A stretch of DNA of 11,896 nucleotides from Chloroflexota bacterium. Lineage in GTDB: Bacteria; Chloroflexota; Limnocylindria; P2-11E. A model generated the notes under the pieces. It searched no databases, was not told the DNA's origin, and was given only the letters and a program-made list of their open reading frames with translations. Location of the stretch: contig JACDAF010000160.1 in the NCBI GenBank assembly GCA_013695575.1, positions 1 through 11,896 of the forward strand. The letters run 5' to 3'. Positions 1 through 5,800 of the stretch are shown here, one piece after another. The position numbers and the translations under genes are program-made. Each line of letters begins with the position of its first letter. Within the stretch, counting starts at the first letter, position 1.

Positions 1-668
1 ATCCGCTCGCCGAGGTGGTGGAGCGCCATCGCCGAACACTCGATGTGCCAGCCCGGCCGCCCGCGACCCCAGGGGCTCGGCCAGGTGGGACCTGAGTCGA
101 CGAAACGCCAGAGCGCGAAGTCGCGCGGGTCCTCACGGCCCTGGTCCTCGAGCCCGGCGTCATCCTGCCCGGCCAGGATCCGCGTCATCCGCGGCACACC
201 GAAGCGCGAGAGATCCCCGTAGGCTCGGGCGCGCTTGACCGAGAAGTACATGCCGCGCGGGAGCCGGTACGCGGCGCCGCGCTCCTCGAGACGCGCGATG
301 AGGCGATGGATCTCGCCCATTTCGCGGGTCGCGTGCGGCATGACGTCGGGCCGGCGCCAGCCGAGCGCGCGCATGTCGCGCAGGAACGCGCGCTCCTCGC
401 GCCGACCAAGCTCGCGCCAGTCCACATCATCACGGCCCGCGCGCTGAAGGATCGACTCGTCGATGTCGGTGACGTTCTGCGCGTAGCGCACGCGCCTACC
501 GCGTAGCTCGAGGAGCCGCACGAGCACATCGAACGTGAGGAACGTGCGGGCATGCCCGAGATGAGTCGTGTCGTACGGGGTGACGCCGCAGACATAGAGC
601 GTGACCGCGTCGGAGCGGGGGCGGAGCGGGACGATCGCGCGACGCCGCGTGTCGTAGAGCCGGAGCAC
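1..668 (-). CDS. cysS: Cysteinyl-tRNA synthetase family protein (CysRS, or possibly MshC), partial
   Basis: Class I synthetase of the CysRS family, which activates cysteine with ATP and joins it to tRNA-Cys (CysRS) or to the glucosaminyl-inositol precursor of mycothiol (MshC). The 222 codons present give the catalytic Rossmann domain. The zinc-ligand Cys27 opens the motif CGVTPYDTTHLGHARTF, which includes the HIGH signature as HLGH (residues 36-39). NVTDID follows, and WPSPWGRGRPGWHIECSAM carries the second zinc-ligand Cys211. The gene runs off the left edge, so the KMSKS loop and the C-terminal DALR and anticodon-binding domains are not visible. The start is GTG at 668; the frame is open upstream but has no other ATG or GTG start nearby. 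A TATGGT box (677-682, minus strand) lies 8 nt before it, suggesting a leaderless mRNA. The TPYDTTHLGHA variant is more like MshC than E. coli CysRS, so the exact substrate is open. Family membership is certain. Confidence 0.85.
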   Translation of the reverse strand, partial: MLRLYDTRRRAIVPLRPRSDAVTLYVCGVTPYDTTHLGHARTFLTFDVLVRLLELRGRRVRYAQNVTDIDESILQRAGRDDVDWRELGRREERAFLRDMRALGWRRPDVMPHATREMGEIHRLIARLEERGAAYRLPRGMYFSVKRARAYGDLSRFGVPRMTRILAGQDDAGLEDQGREDPRDFALWRFVDSGPTWPSPWGRGRPGWHIECSAMALHHLGER

Positions 669-695
669 TCGCCGTGACCATACACAATGCGGGGC
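669..695. promoter_or_regulatory. Compact divergent promoter region with two abutting -10-like boxes
   Basis: Two genes diverge within 18-27 bases. On the minus strand TATGGT (677-682) is 8 nt from the GTG at 668. On the plus strand CACAAT (683-688) is 7 nt from the GTG at 696. Both match four of six bases of TATAAT at the spacing expected for leaderless transcripts. No convincing -35 box is seen on either side. Inference from position and sequence only. Confidence 0.35.
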
Positions 696-1796
696 GTGCC
701 GCTCCTGCCGGACGTCGCCGAAACGCTCGCGACGCTCGAGGCCATCGGGTCGCAGCCGACGGTGCCGTTCCACGAGCACGCCGCGATCCACGCCATCCGC
801 GAGCGGATCGAGGCGCTGGGGATCGAGACCCGCAATGACCGCTACGGCCAGCTGTACGCGCGGCTCGCCCGCGGCGACGCGAAGCGCGCGCTCGTGCTCA
901 TCGCACACACCGACCATCCGGGGTTCGTCGTGTCGGACGCACATGGACAGGAGGGGCGCGTGCGTGTGAGCGGCGGCCTGCGTCCCGGCTGCTTCGGGCG
1001 CCCTGTCGGGGTCCAGGTCCACGACGACGGAGGCTCGGCGCCGGTGCGCGCCGTGGTGGACGACTACGTGGACGACCCCGACATCCCGAACAACTCGCCG
1101 GGGCACGCGCGGATCCGTGCGGACGCCCCGCTGCGGGTCGGGCAGTGGGCGGTGCTCGACCTCCCCGGCCTCGCGGTCCGGGGCGACGAGCTGCGCATGC
1201 GCGCGGCGGACGACCTCGCCGGCTGCGCGCTCATCGTGCTCGCGCTCGGGCTGCTTCGAGCCGAGCGGCGTCCGTTCGACGTCCACGCGGCCTTCACCCG
1301 TGCGGAGGAAACGGGCCTCTTCGGCGCGCGACTCATCGCCGAGGACGGGCTCATCCCGCGCGACGCGTATGTCGTCTCGCTCGAGGCGAGCAGCGCACGC
1401 TTCGCGCCGGCCGGCGAAGGCATCGTCGTCCGCACCGGCGATCTGCACAACACGTTCAGCAACGATGCGGAGCGCTACCTCCGCGTCGCGCAGGAGGAGC
1501 TCGCGCTCGCGGGCATCCCCACCCAGCGCCGCCTGCTCCAGGGCGGGACCTGCGAGGCGTCGGCGTTCGTCCGGCTCGGGTGGACCGCCACGGGGGTCGC
1601 GCTGCCGAACGTGAACTACCACAACGACCCGGAGGACGGCACGTTCGCGCCGGAGATCGTGCACCTGGGGGACGTCCTCGGCGGCGTCGCGCTCCTCGCG
1701 CAGGCCGCCGTCGCGGCGGGTGCGGACGCGAGCGAAACGTGGTGGCCGTCGGCCCGGCGCGTTCCCGACGAGGTCCGGAGAGCCCTCGAAAGCTGA
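687..1796 (+). CDS. M42-like (MH clan) zinc metallopeptidase / aminopeptidase
   Basis: A 369-residue, probably cytoplasmic protein of the MH clan (M42/M28/M20 type), a dinuclear zinc aminopeptidase or deacylase fold. Ligand motifs occur in family order: AHTDH (His74, Asp76), AADDLAG (Asp175/Asp176, bridging metal ligand), EETGLFGA (Glu207 general base, Glu208 ligand), SLEAS (Glu233, where many M42 enzymes have Asp) and NVNYHN (His312, last ligand). Length fits the M42 family (about 340-370). There is no signal peptide or membrane segment. The annotated ATG at 687 overlaps the -10-like box CACAAT, and no Shine-Dalgarno is visible. The in-frame GTG at 696 (codon 4) is an equally good start and would fit a leaderless mRNA. 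The gene ends alone, with a 545-base gene-poor stretch after it, so its neighbours say little about the substrate. The fold assignment is firm; the substrate is unknown. Confidence 0.85.
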   Translation: MRGVPLLPDVAETLATLEAIGSQPTVPFHEHAAIHAIRERIEALGIETRNDRYGQLYARLARGDAKRALVLIAHTDHPGFVVSDAHGQEGRVRVSGGLRPGCFGRPVGVQVHDDGGSAPVRAVVDDYVDDPDIPNNSPGHARIRADAPLRVGQWAVLDLPGLAVRGDELRMRAADDLAGCALIVLALGLLRAERRPFDVHAAFTRAEETGLFGARLIAEDGLIPRDAYVVSLEASSARFAPAGEGIVVRTGDLHNTFSNDAERYLRVAQEELALAGIPTQRRLLQGGTCEASAFVRLGWTATGVALPNVNYHNDPEDGTFAPEIVHLGDVLGGVALLAQAAVAAGADASETWWPSARRVPDEVRRALES

Positions 1797-1828
1797 GGCC
1801 TGCCCCTCGCGCCCGATTTCGGCAGGGC

Positions 1829-1859
1829 TTGACTCGATACCGGGCAGGAGGTGTACAAC
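1829..1859 (+). promoter_or_regulatory. Candidate promoter for a short transcription unit
   Basis: TTGACT (1829-1834) matches the -35 consensus at five of six bases. TACAAC (1854-1859), preceded by TG, matches the -10 at four of six. The spacing of 19 bases is longer than the ideal 17. It sits 30 bases after the peptidase stop, on the same strand. What follows is not a normal gene but a small ORF, hairpins and a terminator-like stem. Confidence 0.35.
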
Positions 1860-1937
1860 AGGACTGCACGCTCCCAAAGGCGCCAAGGGGCGGGCGGCGA
1901 CTGGCGACCACGCGACACGACCCCTAGGAGGTCCCGC

Positions 1938-1985
1938 ATGGTCAGGATCCATCTCCGCGAGGGAGTCCTTCAAGTCGATCGATGA
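1938..1985 (+). CDS. Small ORF (15 codons) with a perfect Shine-Dalgarno, possible leader peptide
   Basis: ATG at 1938 follows a perfect AGGAGG (1926-1931) at 6-nt spacing, one of the strongest ribosome binding sites in the window, whose other genes mostly lack one. The product would be MVRIHLREGVLQVDR, then TGA at 1983-1985. The stop is followed within two bases by the GCCCCC/GGGGGC stem at 1987-2005. It has no recognisable domain, no membrane segment and no run of a single amino acid as in attenuator leaders. It may be a true microprotein, a regulatory uORF, or a chance ORF behind a purine-rich stretch. Confidence 0.3.
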   Translation: MVRIHLREGVLQVDR

Positions 1986-2119
1986 CGCCCCCGGCGGAAG
2001 GGGGCACTGTTGGACGCGGCGCGTCCGGCGGATGAATTGAAGGACGGCACCAGGTGTGACCGCCGAATGGGACCGGATCTCTGGTCTGTAGCCGGACGCG
2101 AGTGTCGTAGGCGATTGGA

Positions 2120-2149
2120 ACGAGAGCCCCGCTCCGGCGGGGCTCTCGT
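2120..2149 (+). terminator. Strong terminator-like hairpin
   Basis: A perfect 13-bp stem, ACGAGAGCCCCGC (2120-2132) pairing with 2137-2149, encloses a TCCG tetraloop. There is no T-run after it, but U-poor stem terminators are common in GC-rich genomes. It would end a transcript from the promoter candidate at 1829 and separate it from the repeat block and the converging JAMM gene. Confidence 0.6.
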
Positions 2150-2175
2150 CATGTCGCTCGCGTGGACCGACCGAT

Positions 2176-2345
2176 CAGGCGAGGACGGCTTTGCCCGGCC
2201 GTAGCCGCAGGGCCCCTGAGCCCGAGCAGACGAAGTCAGTCTCGGCCGAGAGGAATCAGCAGGCGAGGACGGGCTTTGCCCGGCCGAAGCCGCAGGGCCC
2301 CTGGAGGCCGAGCAGACGAAGTCAGTCTCGGCCGACAGGGATCAG
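2176..2345. repeat. Two tandem copies (A and B) of an ~85-bp dispersed repeat
   Basis: Copy A is 2176-2259 and copy B is 2260-2345, almost identical and in the same orientation. Each starts CAGGCGAGGACGG, contains GGGCTTTGCCC (a hairpin, in B) and GCAGGGCCCCTG, then GAGCAGACGAAGTC, and ends near GGGATCAG or GGAATCAG. Copy B carries perfect 8-bp inverted arms CGGCCGAG and CTCGGCCG around the GACGAAGTC core. The end of B overlaps the TGA of the JAMM gene (2342-2344). Two further copies lie at 2759-2872. There is no ORF of its own, so this is a REP-like or MITE-like intergenic element. Confidence 0.85.
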
Positions 2346-2758
2346 AGGATCTCCACCTCGCGCATCCACTCGCCGTCCAGACGGAACGCACGGAGTTCAG
2401 GCGCTCCGGTGCGCCAGGTGGCGAGCACGTACGCGGGGTGGGGCCAACGGTGGGCGTCCTCGCGATCCGTCGGCGAGGGGACCGGCTGGCTCCGAGGGTG
2501 GCTGTGGTAGATCGCGACGAGCTCGCGTTCCTCGTCGGTCATGCCGGCGACCGCGGCCCGCAGATCGTCCGGATGCACCTGGTACCGTGCGGTCGGCTCC
2601 GGATGCGCATTACGGCAGCGGACCGCGCGTGCGCCAACACCATCGAGCCCGACGACGAGACCGCACGCTTCGCGCGGCGCCTCCTCGAGCGCGTGCCGCA
2701 GGATCTCTTCCCGGAGCTGCCGGCCGAGCGCGATGGCATCCGCGGCGCCGCTCATCAT
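2342..2758 (-). CDS. JAMM/MPN+ zinc peptidase (Mec-like)
   Basis: A 138-residue stand-alone JAMM metalloprotease. Members of this family cleave isopeptide or peptide bonds after ubiquitin-like C-termini; the bacterial Mec branch releases cysteine from the sulfur carrier CysO. The complete JAMM signature is present: Glu30 in PREACGLVVG, then HSHP with His85 and His87, Ser95 and Asp98 (HxH-x7-S-x2-D). The length is normal for the Mec/CysO-hydrolase group. No sulfur carrier (ThiS/MoaD/CysO) or cysteine synthase gene is visible next to it, so its substrate is not shown by context. The start is ATG at 2758 (a second ATG follows at 2755). No Shine-Dalgarno is visible, because the base before the start is already the end of a dispersed repeat. 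It may be cotranscribed with the M56 gene 111 bases upstream. The stop lies in another repeat copy. Confidence 0.85.
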   Translation of the reverse strand: MMSGAADAIALGRQLREEILRHALEEAPREACGLVVGLDGVGARAVRCRNAHPEPTARYQVHPDDLRAAVAGMTDEERELVAIYHSHPRSQPVPSPTDREDAHRWPHPAYVLATWRTGAPELRAFRLDGEWMREVEIL

Positions 2759-2844
2759 CAGGCGAGGACGGGCTTTGCCCGGCCGAAGCCGCAGGGCCCC
2801 TGCGAGCCCGAGCAGACGAAGTCGGCGAGGGGCGCAGGGATCAA
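2759..2844. repeat. Copy C of the ~85-bp dispersed repeat
   Basis: Starts CAGGCGAGGACGGG and ends AGGGATCAA, with the same internal blocks as copies A and B. The stretch after GACGAAGTC is replaced by GGCGAGGGGCGC. Its left end directly abuts the ATG of the JAMM gene at 2758. Confidence 0.8.
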
Positions 2845-2872
2845 CAGGCGAGGACGGGCTTTGCCTGGATCA
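2845..2872. repeat. Copy D, truncated form of the dispersed repeat
   Basis: Carries only the first 20 or so bases (CAGGCGAGGACGGGCTTTGC) joined directly to the far end (GGATCAA), so the middle is deleted. Its end overlaps the TGA of the M56 gene at 2870-2872. Confidence 0.7.
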
Positions 2873-3817
2873 ACGAATGACCAGGCGCAGCTGCTGCGTT
2901 CCACCGCTCACGGCGGCGGCGAACAGCAGCGACGCGGGCGCGAGCAGTAGCCCGGGTCCGGCGAACAGGGGAGGCATCGCCGCCAGCGTCCCCGCGGTGT
3001 TCGCCTGCACGAGCGCGAGCACGGCGGCGCCGAGGATCGCGCCGCCGGACAGCGCCACTGAGACAGGCCGCACGCGAAGCGGCAGGGCACGGCCGTCGAT
3101 GAGCTGGTCGATGCGCGCCTCCGTCGCGGAGAGGGCGCCGACAGGCGTGAGCAGCCCGAGCTCGAGCTGGTCGGCGTCCGGGAGCACCTTGTACAGGGCC
3201 CGCGCGAGCGGACCGACATCGCCGAGCGCGTGGACCGCATCCTGATCCGCCTCCAGCTCCTTCTCGAGCGTGTAGTACTCGACGAGCTCTTCGACGACCG
3301 GGACAACGTACAGGCCCGCCGCGAAGTACCGCGCGATCACCAGGCGAAGTGGGTCGCGCCGGAGCAGGTGCGAGCGCTCGTGCAGGAGCACGGCGTCCAG
3401 CTCGTCACCCTCGAGGCGCGCGAGGAGCCCCGTCGACAGGCAGACGCGTGGCCGGATGAACCAGTAGCAGAAGGAGAACGCGCGCCGGTCGGCGACGACG
3501 TCGATGCGCCCGGCCATCCCGAGCGCGGCAGCCGCGCGCATGGCGGCGAGCGGTGTCGGGACGCGTCTGCGCAGCAGCGACCGGATGAGACTCGCCGTCG
3601 CCAACAGCTGCCGCATGAGCGAGCCCAGGCCGAGCCCGATCCCGCAGATCGCGAGGCCGAGCACGAGCACGGCGACCAGGTCCGCGGTGTCGGAGGGACC
3701 GTGGATCGCCAGCTGCTGCGCGCGCACCACGAGCGTGGCGAAGAGCGCGAGGAGCACCACGCTGGACACGGTCGCGAGCCCGACGAGGGCCGCGAAGGCG
3801 CGATCAGCGCGGGTCAC
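2870..3817 (-). CDS. M56-family (BlaR1-like) membrane zinc metalloprotease
   Basis: A 315-residue integral membrane protease of the BlaR1/M56 type. Such proteins usually sense a signal and cleave a partner BlaI-type repressor. Predicted helices lie at about 10-32, 46-65, 160-176, 251-272 and 284-304. The zinc site is clear: HERSH at 146-150 (HExxH) and the third ligand in ELEAD (Glu187). No C-terminal penicillin-binding sensor domain is present, so it is not a classical beta-lactam receptor and the signal is unknown. The start is GTG at 3817, inside the last codons of the BlaI gene (14-nt overlap), with GAAGGG just upstream. The open frame extends further upstream, but that part is an antisense-like Ser/Arg-rich shadow of the repressor gene. 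The TGA lies in a truncated repeat copy. Coupling to BlaI strongly supports a sensor/repressor pair. Confidence 0.85.
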   Translation of the reverse strand: MTRADRAFAALVGLATVSSVVLLALFATLVVRAQQLAIHGPSDTADLVAVLVLGLAICGIGLGLGSLMRQLLATASLIRSLLRRRVPTPLAAMRAAAALGMAGRIDVVADRRAFSFCYWFIRPRVCLSTGLLARLEGDELDAVLLHERSHLLRRDPLRLVIARYFAAGLYVVPVVEELVEYYTLEKELEADQDAVHALGDVGPLARALYKVLPDADQLELGLLTPVGALSATEARIDQLIDGRALPLRVRPVSVALSGGAILGAAVLALVQANTAGTLAAMPPLFAGPGLLLAPASLLFAAAVSGGTQQLRLVIR

Positions 3818-4235
3818 GTGGACCCTTCGACGCGAGCTTCCGCAGGGCGGAGCGGTGCGAGGCGTCGACCGTGTCGAGCTCCGCCGCGAACTGCGCGAGC
3901 GCGACATCGCCGAACTCGTCGACGAGGCCTCGAACGAGCTCACGGGACAGGCGCGCGCGGTGCTCGTCGCGCGAGAAGGCGGGACGGTAGACGTACCCCT
4001 TGCCATCGCGCTCGCGGACGAGCAGCCCCTTCTCGTGCAGCCGGCTCATGATCGTCATGACGGTCGTGTAGGCGAGCTCCCGGCGCTTGCCGATGTCGTC
4101 GACGATCTCCCGGACGGTCGCGTTGCGGCGCGCCCACATCCGGTCCATGACCGCGGACTCGAGGGGACCAAGGAACCGGTCCGTGCCGGCGCTTGCCCGC
4201 CGGAGGCGGCGTACATCGGCCATCGCGTCGATCAT
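3804..4235 (-). CDS. BlaI/MecI/CopY-family winged-helix repressor
   Basis: A 143-residue DNA-binding repressor of the penicillinase-repressor family. The winged helix-turn-helix is at about residues 22-85: LGPLESAVMDRMW, then AYTTVMTIMSRLHEKG as recognition helix, then the wing GKGYVYRPAF. The C-terminal third forms the helical dimerisation region that M56 proteases usually cut. The start is ATG at 4235, chosen because its ATGA overlaps the TGA (4232-4234) of the upstream ArsR-like gene; a second ATG at 4223 is less likely. Its end overlaps the M56 gene by 14 nt. No beta-lactamase or copper exporter is adjacent, so the regulon is not evident; the upstream EamA permease or the module itself are candidates. 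A palindrome at 4656-4672 could be its operator. Confidence 0.9.
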   Translation of the reverse strand: MIDAMADVRRLRRASAGTDRFLGPLESAVMDRMWARRNATVREIVDDIGKRRELAYTTVMTIMSRLHEKGLLVRERDGKGYVYRPAFSRDEHRARLSRELVRGLVDEFGDVALAQFAAELDTVDASHRSALRKLASKGPRDPR

Positions 4236-4639
4236 CCCACAGCCCGCCTGCGCTGAGAGCCAAGGAAGCGCGGCTGCCGGCGCTCCATCAGGCGCCGCTC
4301 GCGCCCGTGCGCGAGCGCGACGTGCAGCTGCACCACGAGGTGGCCATCGCGGGGCAGATACCTGGGACCGTGCGGCGTGTCGCGCCGCTCGACCACCCCG
4401 GCGAGCGTCAATGCCGCGAGCTCCCGCTCGGCCGCGGTCTGCGGAATGCCCGCCCACACCGCTGCACGCTGCGGCGAGTCCTCACCGACCGAGAGCGCGT
4501 GGAGGAGCGCAAGGCGCTCCGGATCGGCGAGCGCGGCGAGGGCCTCCGCCGCACGCTCATAGTCGTCCGGGTCGCTCCGCCGCAGGAGGGCCGGATCGCT
4601 GTGGAAGAGGTTGAGCTCCGGGTCGATGGCCACGGTCAT
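4232..4639 (-). CDS. ArsR-like winged-helix transcriptional regulator
   Basis: A 135-residue protein with an ArsR-type winged helix: EALAALADPERLALLHALS at about residues 32-50, then a recognition region TAAERELAALTLAGVVERR and a wing near HGPRYL. No Cys pair is present, so it is unlikely to be a classical metal sensor. The Arg-rich tail (residues 113-133) is unusual. The ATG at 4639 has AGGGGA directly before it, which is too close; GTG at codon 3 (4633) has the better spacing (about 7 nt) and may be the real start. Its TGA overlaps the ATG of the BlaI-like repressor by 4 nt, so the two regulators are made together with the M56 protease. The family call comes from the helix-turn-helix pattern only. 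Confidence 0.7.
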   Translation of the reverse strand: MTVAIDPELNLFHSDPALLRRSDPDDYERAAEALAALADPERLALLHALSVGEDSPQRAAVWAGIPQTAAERELAALTLAGVVERRDTPHGPRYLPRDGHLVVQLHVALAHGRERRLMERRQPRFLGSQRRRAVG

Positions 4640-4652
4640 TCCCCTGGGCGAG

Positions 4653-4672
4653 ATACTACACCATTGTCGTAG
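4653..4672 (-). promoter_or_regulatory. Candidate operator/-10 region of the regulator operon
   Basis: The 40-base gap before the ArsR-like gene holds an imperfect 17-base palindrome at 4656-4672 with arms CTAC and GTAG and partly symmetric centre (12 of 16 outer positions match). It overlaps a minus-strand TAGTAT box (4653-4658) lying 13 nt before the ATG at 4639. BlaI-family operators are often built on TAC...GTA symmetry, so autorepression is plausible. The arm spacing of 9 differs from the classical site, and no good -35 is seen. Confidence 0.35.
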
Positions 4673-4679
4673 ACAGTGG

Positions 4680-5660
4680 CTAGTCGGCTACCGTCGATAC
4701 AGGCTCCGCTTCATCCTCCGGCGCGCCAGGCCCCGCGATCGCGTTGAGCCCGACCGCCGCGAACACGAGCAATGCGCCGGCCAGCATGCGCGCCGTGACC
4801 TGCTCGCCGAGCGCGAGCGCACCAATGACGACCGCCTGGACCGGTATCAGCACCTGCGCGAGCGTGACGGTCGTCGGGCGCAGCTTCCGGTACAGCCAGA
4901 GGTTCAACACGAGGCCGACGCAGGAGCCGAGCAGCACGAGGTACGCGAAGGCGACGACGGCGGGCGCCGTCCACCGCGCGGGCTCGCCGGCCTGCGAGAG
5001 CGCGAACGGGATGAGGAAGACGCCGCCGGCCCATACCTCGACCGCGATGACCGGGATCGGCGACTCACGCAGCAGGTAGCGCGACGCCAGGATCGCGGCG
5101 ATCCCCCAGGTGATCGGCAGCAGCGCGAGCAGGACGGTCGCGATGAGCACATCCCGACCCTCGCCCTGGATCGGCGAGCCGACGAGCACACCCGTGCCCA
5201 CCAGGCCCAGGGCGAGCGCGACGATCTTCGGCCATGACAGTCGATCGCCGCGGACGAGGAAGTGCGCGAGGAACGCCGTCCAGACCGGCGCGGTCGCGCC
5301 GAACACGGCGACCAGCCCGCTCGGCACGAATTGCTCGGCCCAGAAGATGAGCGCCCACGAGAGCCCGATGTTGAAGAGCCCCGCGACGACTGCGGCGACG
5401 AGCGTGCGGCGATCGCGCGGGAACGGCAGCCGAAGCGCGATGGCGACCAGCGTCAGGATGACCGCGGCTGAAACGGCCCGCTCGAGCGCGAACACGAAAG
5501 ACGGGATGGTCTCGACGCCGATGCGGATGGCGGCCCAGGTCGTCCCCCAGATGAGGATCATCGCGACGTACGCGGCTGCGACGAGCGGGCTCACTCCAGC
5601 GACACTCGCACGGTCAGCCGCGGAAGGTTCCGACGCAGTCGAAAGCCAGCGCGACGGCAC
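4680..5660 (-). CDS. EamA/DMT-superfamily permease
   Basis: A membrane transporter of the drug/metabolite superfamily (RhaT/YdcZ/EamA type), probably exporting a small metabolite or amino acid. It has ten predicted helices in two EamA repeats, about residues 26-158 and 172-308. The first repeat opens with MILIWGTTWAAIRIG, and the second includes PITWGIAAILASR and ends LGEQVTARMLAGALLVFAAV, both typical of the family. Full length is 326 residues from GTG at 5660, which follows an in-frame TGA directly and so is the earliest possible start. The polar 22-residue extension is not typical, and GTG at 5594 (304 residues) is an alternative. A 40-base gap separates it from the downstream regulator genes, so it may be controlled by them or only be a neighbour. 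Substrate unknown. Confidence 0.85.
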   Translation of the reverse strand: MPSRWLSTASEPSAADRASVAGVSPLVAAAYVAMILIWGTTWAAIRIGVETIPSFVFALERAVSAAVILTLVAIALRLPFPRDRRTLVAAVVAGLFNIGLSWALIFWAEQFVPSGLVAVFGATAPVWTAFLAHFLVRGDRLSWPKIVALALGLVGTGVLVGSPIQGEGRDVLIATVLLALLPITWGIAAILASRYLLRESPIPVIAVEVWAGGVFLIPFALSQAGEPARWTAPAVVAFAYLVLLGSCVGLVLNLWLYRKLRPTTVTLAQVLIPVQAVVIGALALGEQVTARMLAGALLVFAAVGLNAIAGPGAPEDEAEPVSTVAD

Positions 5661-5724
5661 TCACTCGGACAGATCGCGAAGAACGCGTGCTCGAGCTATC
5701 CGATCAGCCGATCACGAGACGCGG

Positions 5725-5796
5725 TCCCGCTGCGCGATTCGTACGGCACCGGTCTCTCCTCCAGCTCGACCGACGTACAAGGGATCCCGCTGCGCG
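5725..5796. repeat. Short direct repeat in the EamA-ctaE gap
   Basis: The 12-mer TCCCGCTGCGCG occurs at 5725-5736 and 5785-5796, exactly 60 bases apart, in the 168-base gene-free gap 5661-5828. The second copy is part of a perfect hairpin. The rest of the gap shows no ORF. Confidence 0.55.
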
Positions 5797-5800
5797 GGAT
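5784..5800 (-). terminator. Hairpin downstream of ctaE, possible terminator
   Basis: Perfect 7-bp inverted repeat ATCCCGC / GCGGGAT with a 3-base loop, 28 bases past the ctaE stop in the direction of transcription. On the minus strand it is followed by CCCTTGT, so the U-tract is poor. It may instead be part of a dispersed palindromic element. Confidence 0.4.

Larger units (their letters stand above)
1866..2149 (+). ncRNA. Candidate structured RNA, family not recognised
   Basis: Between the promoter candidate and a strong terminator-like hairpin the plus strand has a series of potential helices. They are a 6-bp stem GCCCCC/GGGGGC (1987-1992 with 2000-2005), a 6-bp stem GGACGC/GCGTCC with a GGC loop (2012-2026), GGCGG with CCGCC (2027-2031 with 2060-2064), GACC with GGTC (2071-2074 with 2083-2086), and finally the terminator stem. 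The arrangement suggests a small RNA or an RNA with a short leader ORF rather than a protein gene. No downstream plus-strand gene exists until 6784, so it cannot be a simple attenuator or riboswitch for a neighbour. I do not match it to tmRNA, 6S, SRP RNA, RNase P RNA or a known riboswitch. In GC-rich DNA chance stems are frequent, so this needs covariation evidence. Confidence 0.35.

Noticed and set aside
185..835. Minus-strand 216-codon Ser/Arg-rich ORF over the synthetase and peptidase starts
   Set aside because: It is a frame shadow: the CysRS motifs are in another minus-strand frame, and the ORF overlaps the peptidase start.
2041..2150. Possible T-box-like leader (GGCGATTGGAACGAG before the terminator stem)
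   Set aside because: The resemblance to the T-box core is loose, no specifier stem could be defined, and no aminoacyl-tRNA synthetase or amino acid gene follows on that strand.
2010..2204. TTG-started ORF (64 codons) with AGGGGG upstream
   Set aside because: It runs through the strong terminator-like stem and into the repeat, and the sequence looks non-coding.
2176..2872. CRISPR array
   Set aside because: There are only two adjacent units plus a separate pair, the repeats are about 85 bp without unique spacers, and no cas genes are present.
3818..4006. Amino-terminal extension of the M56 protease frame
   Set aside because: The Ser/Arg/Thr-rich sequence is a shadow of the BlaI-like gene on the same strand. 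The GTG at 3817 fits the overlap and the first membrane helix.
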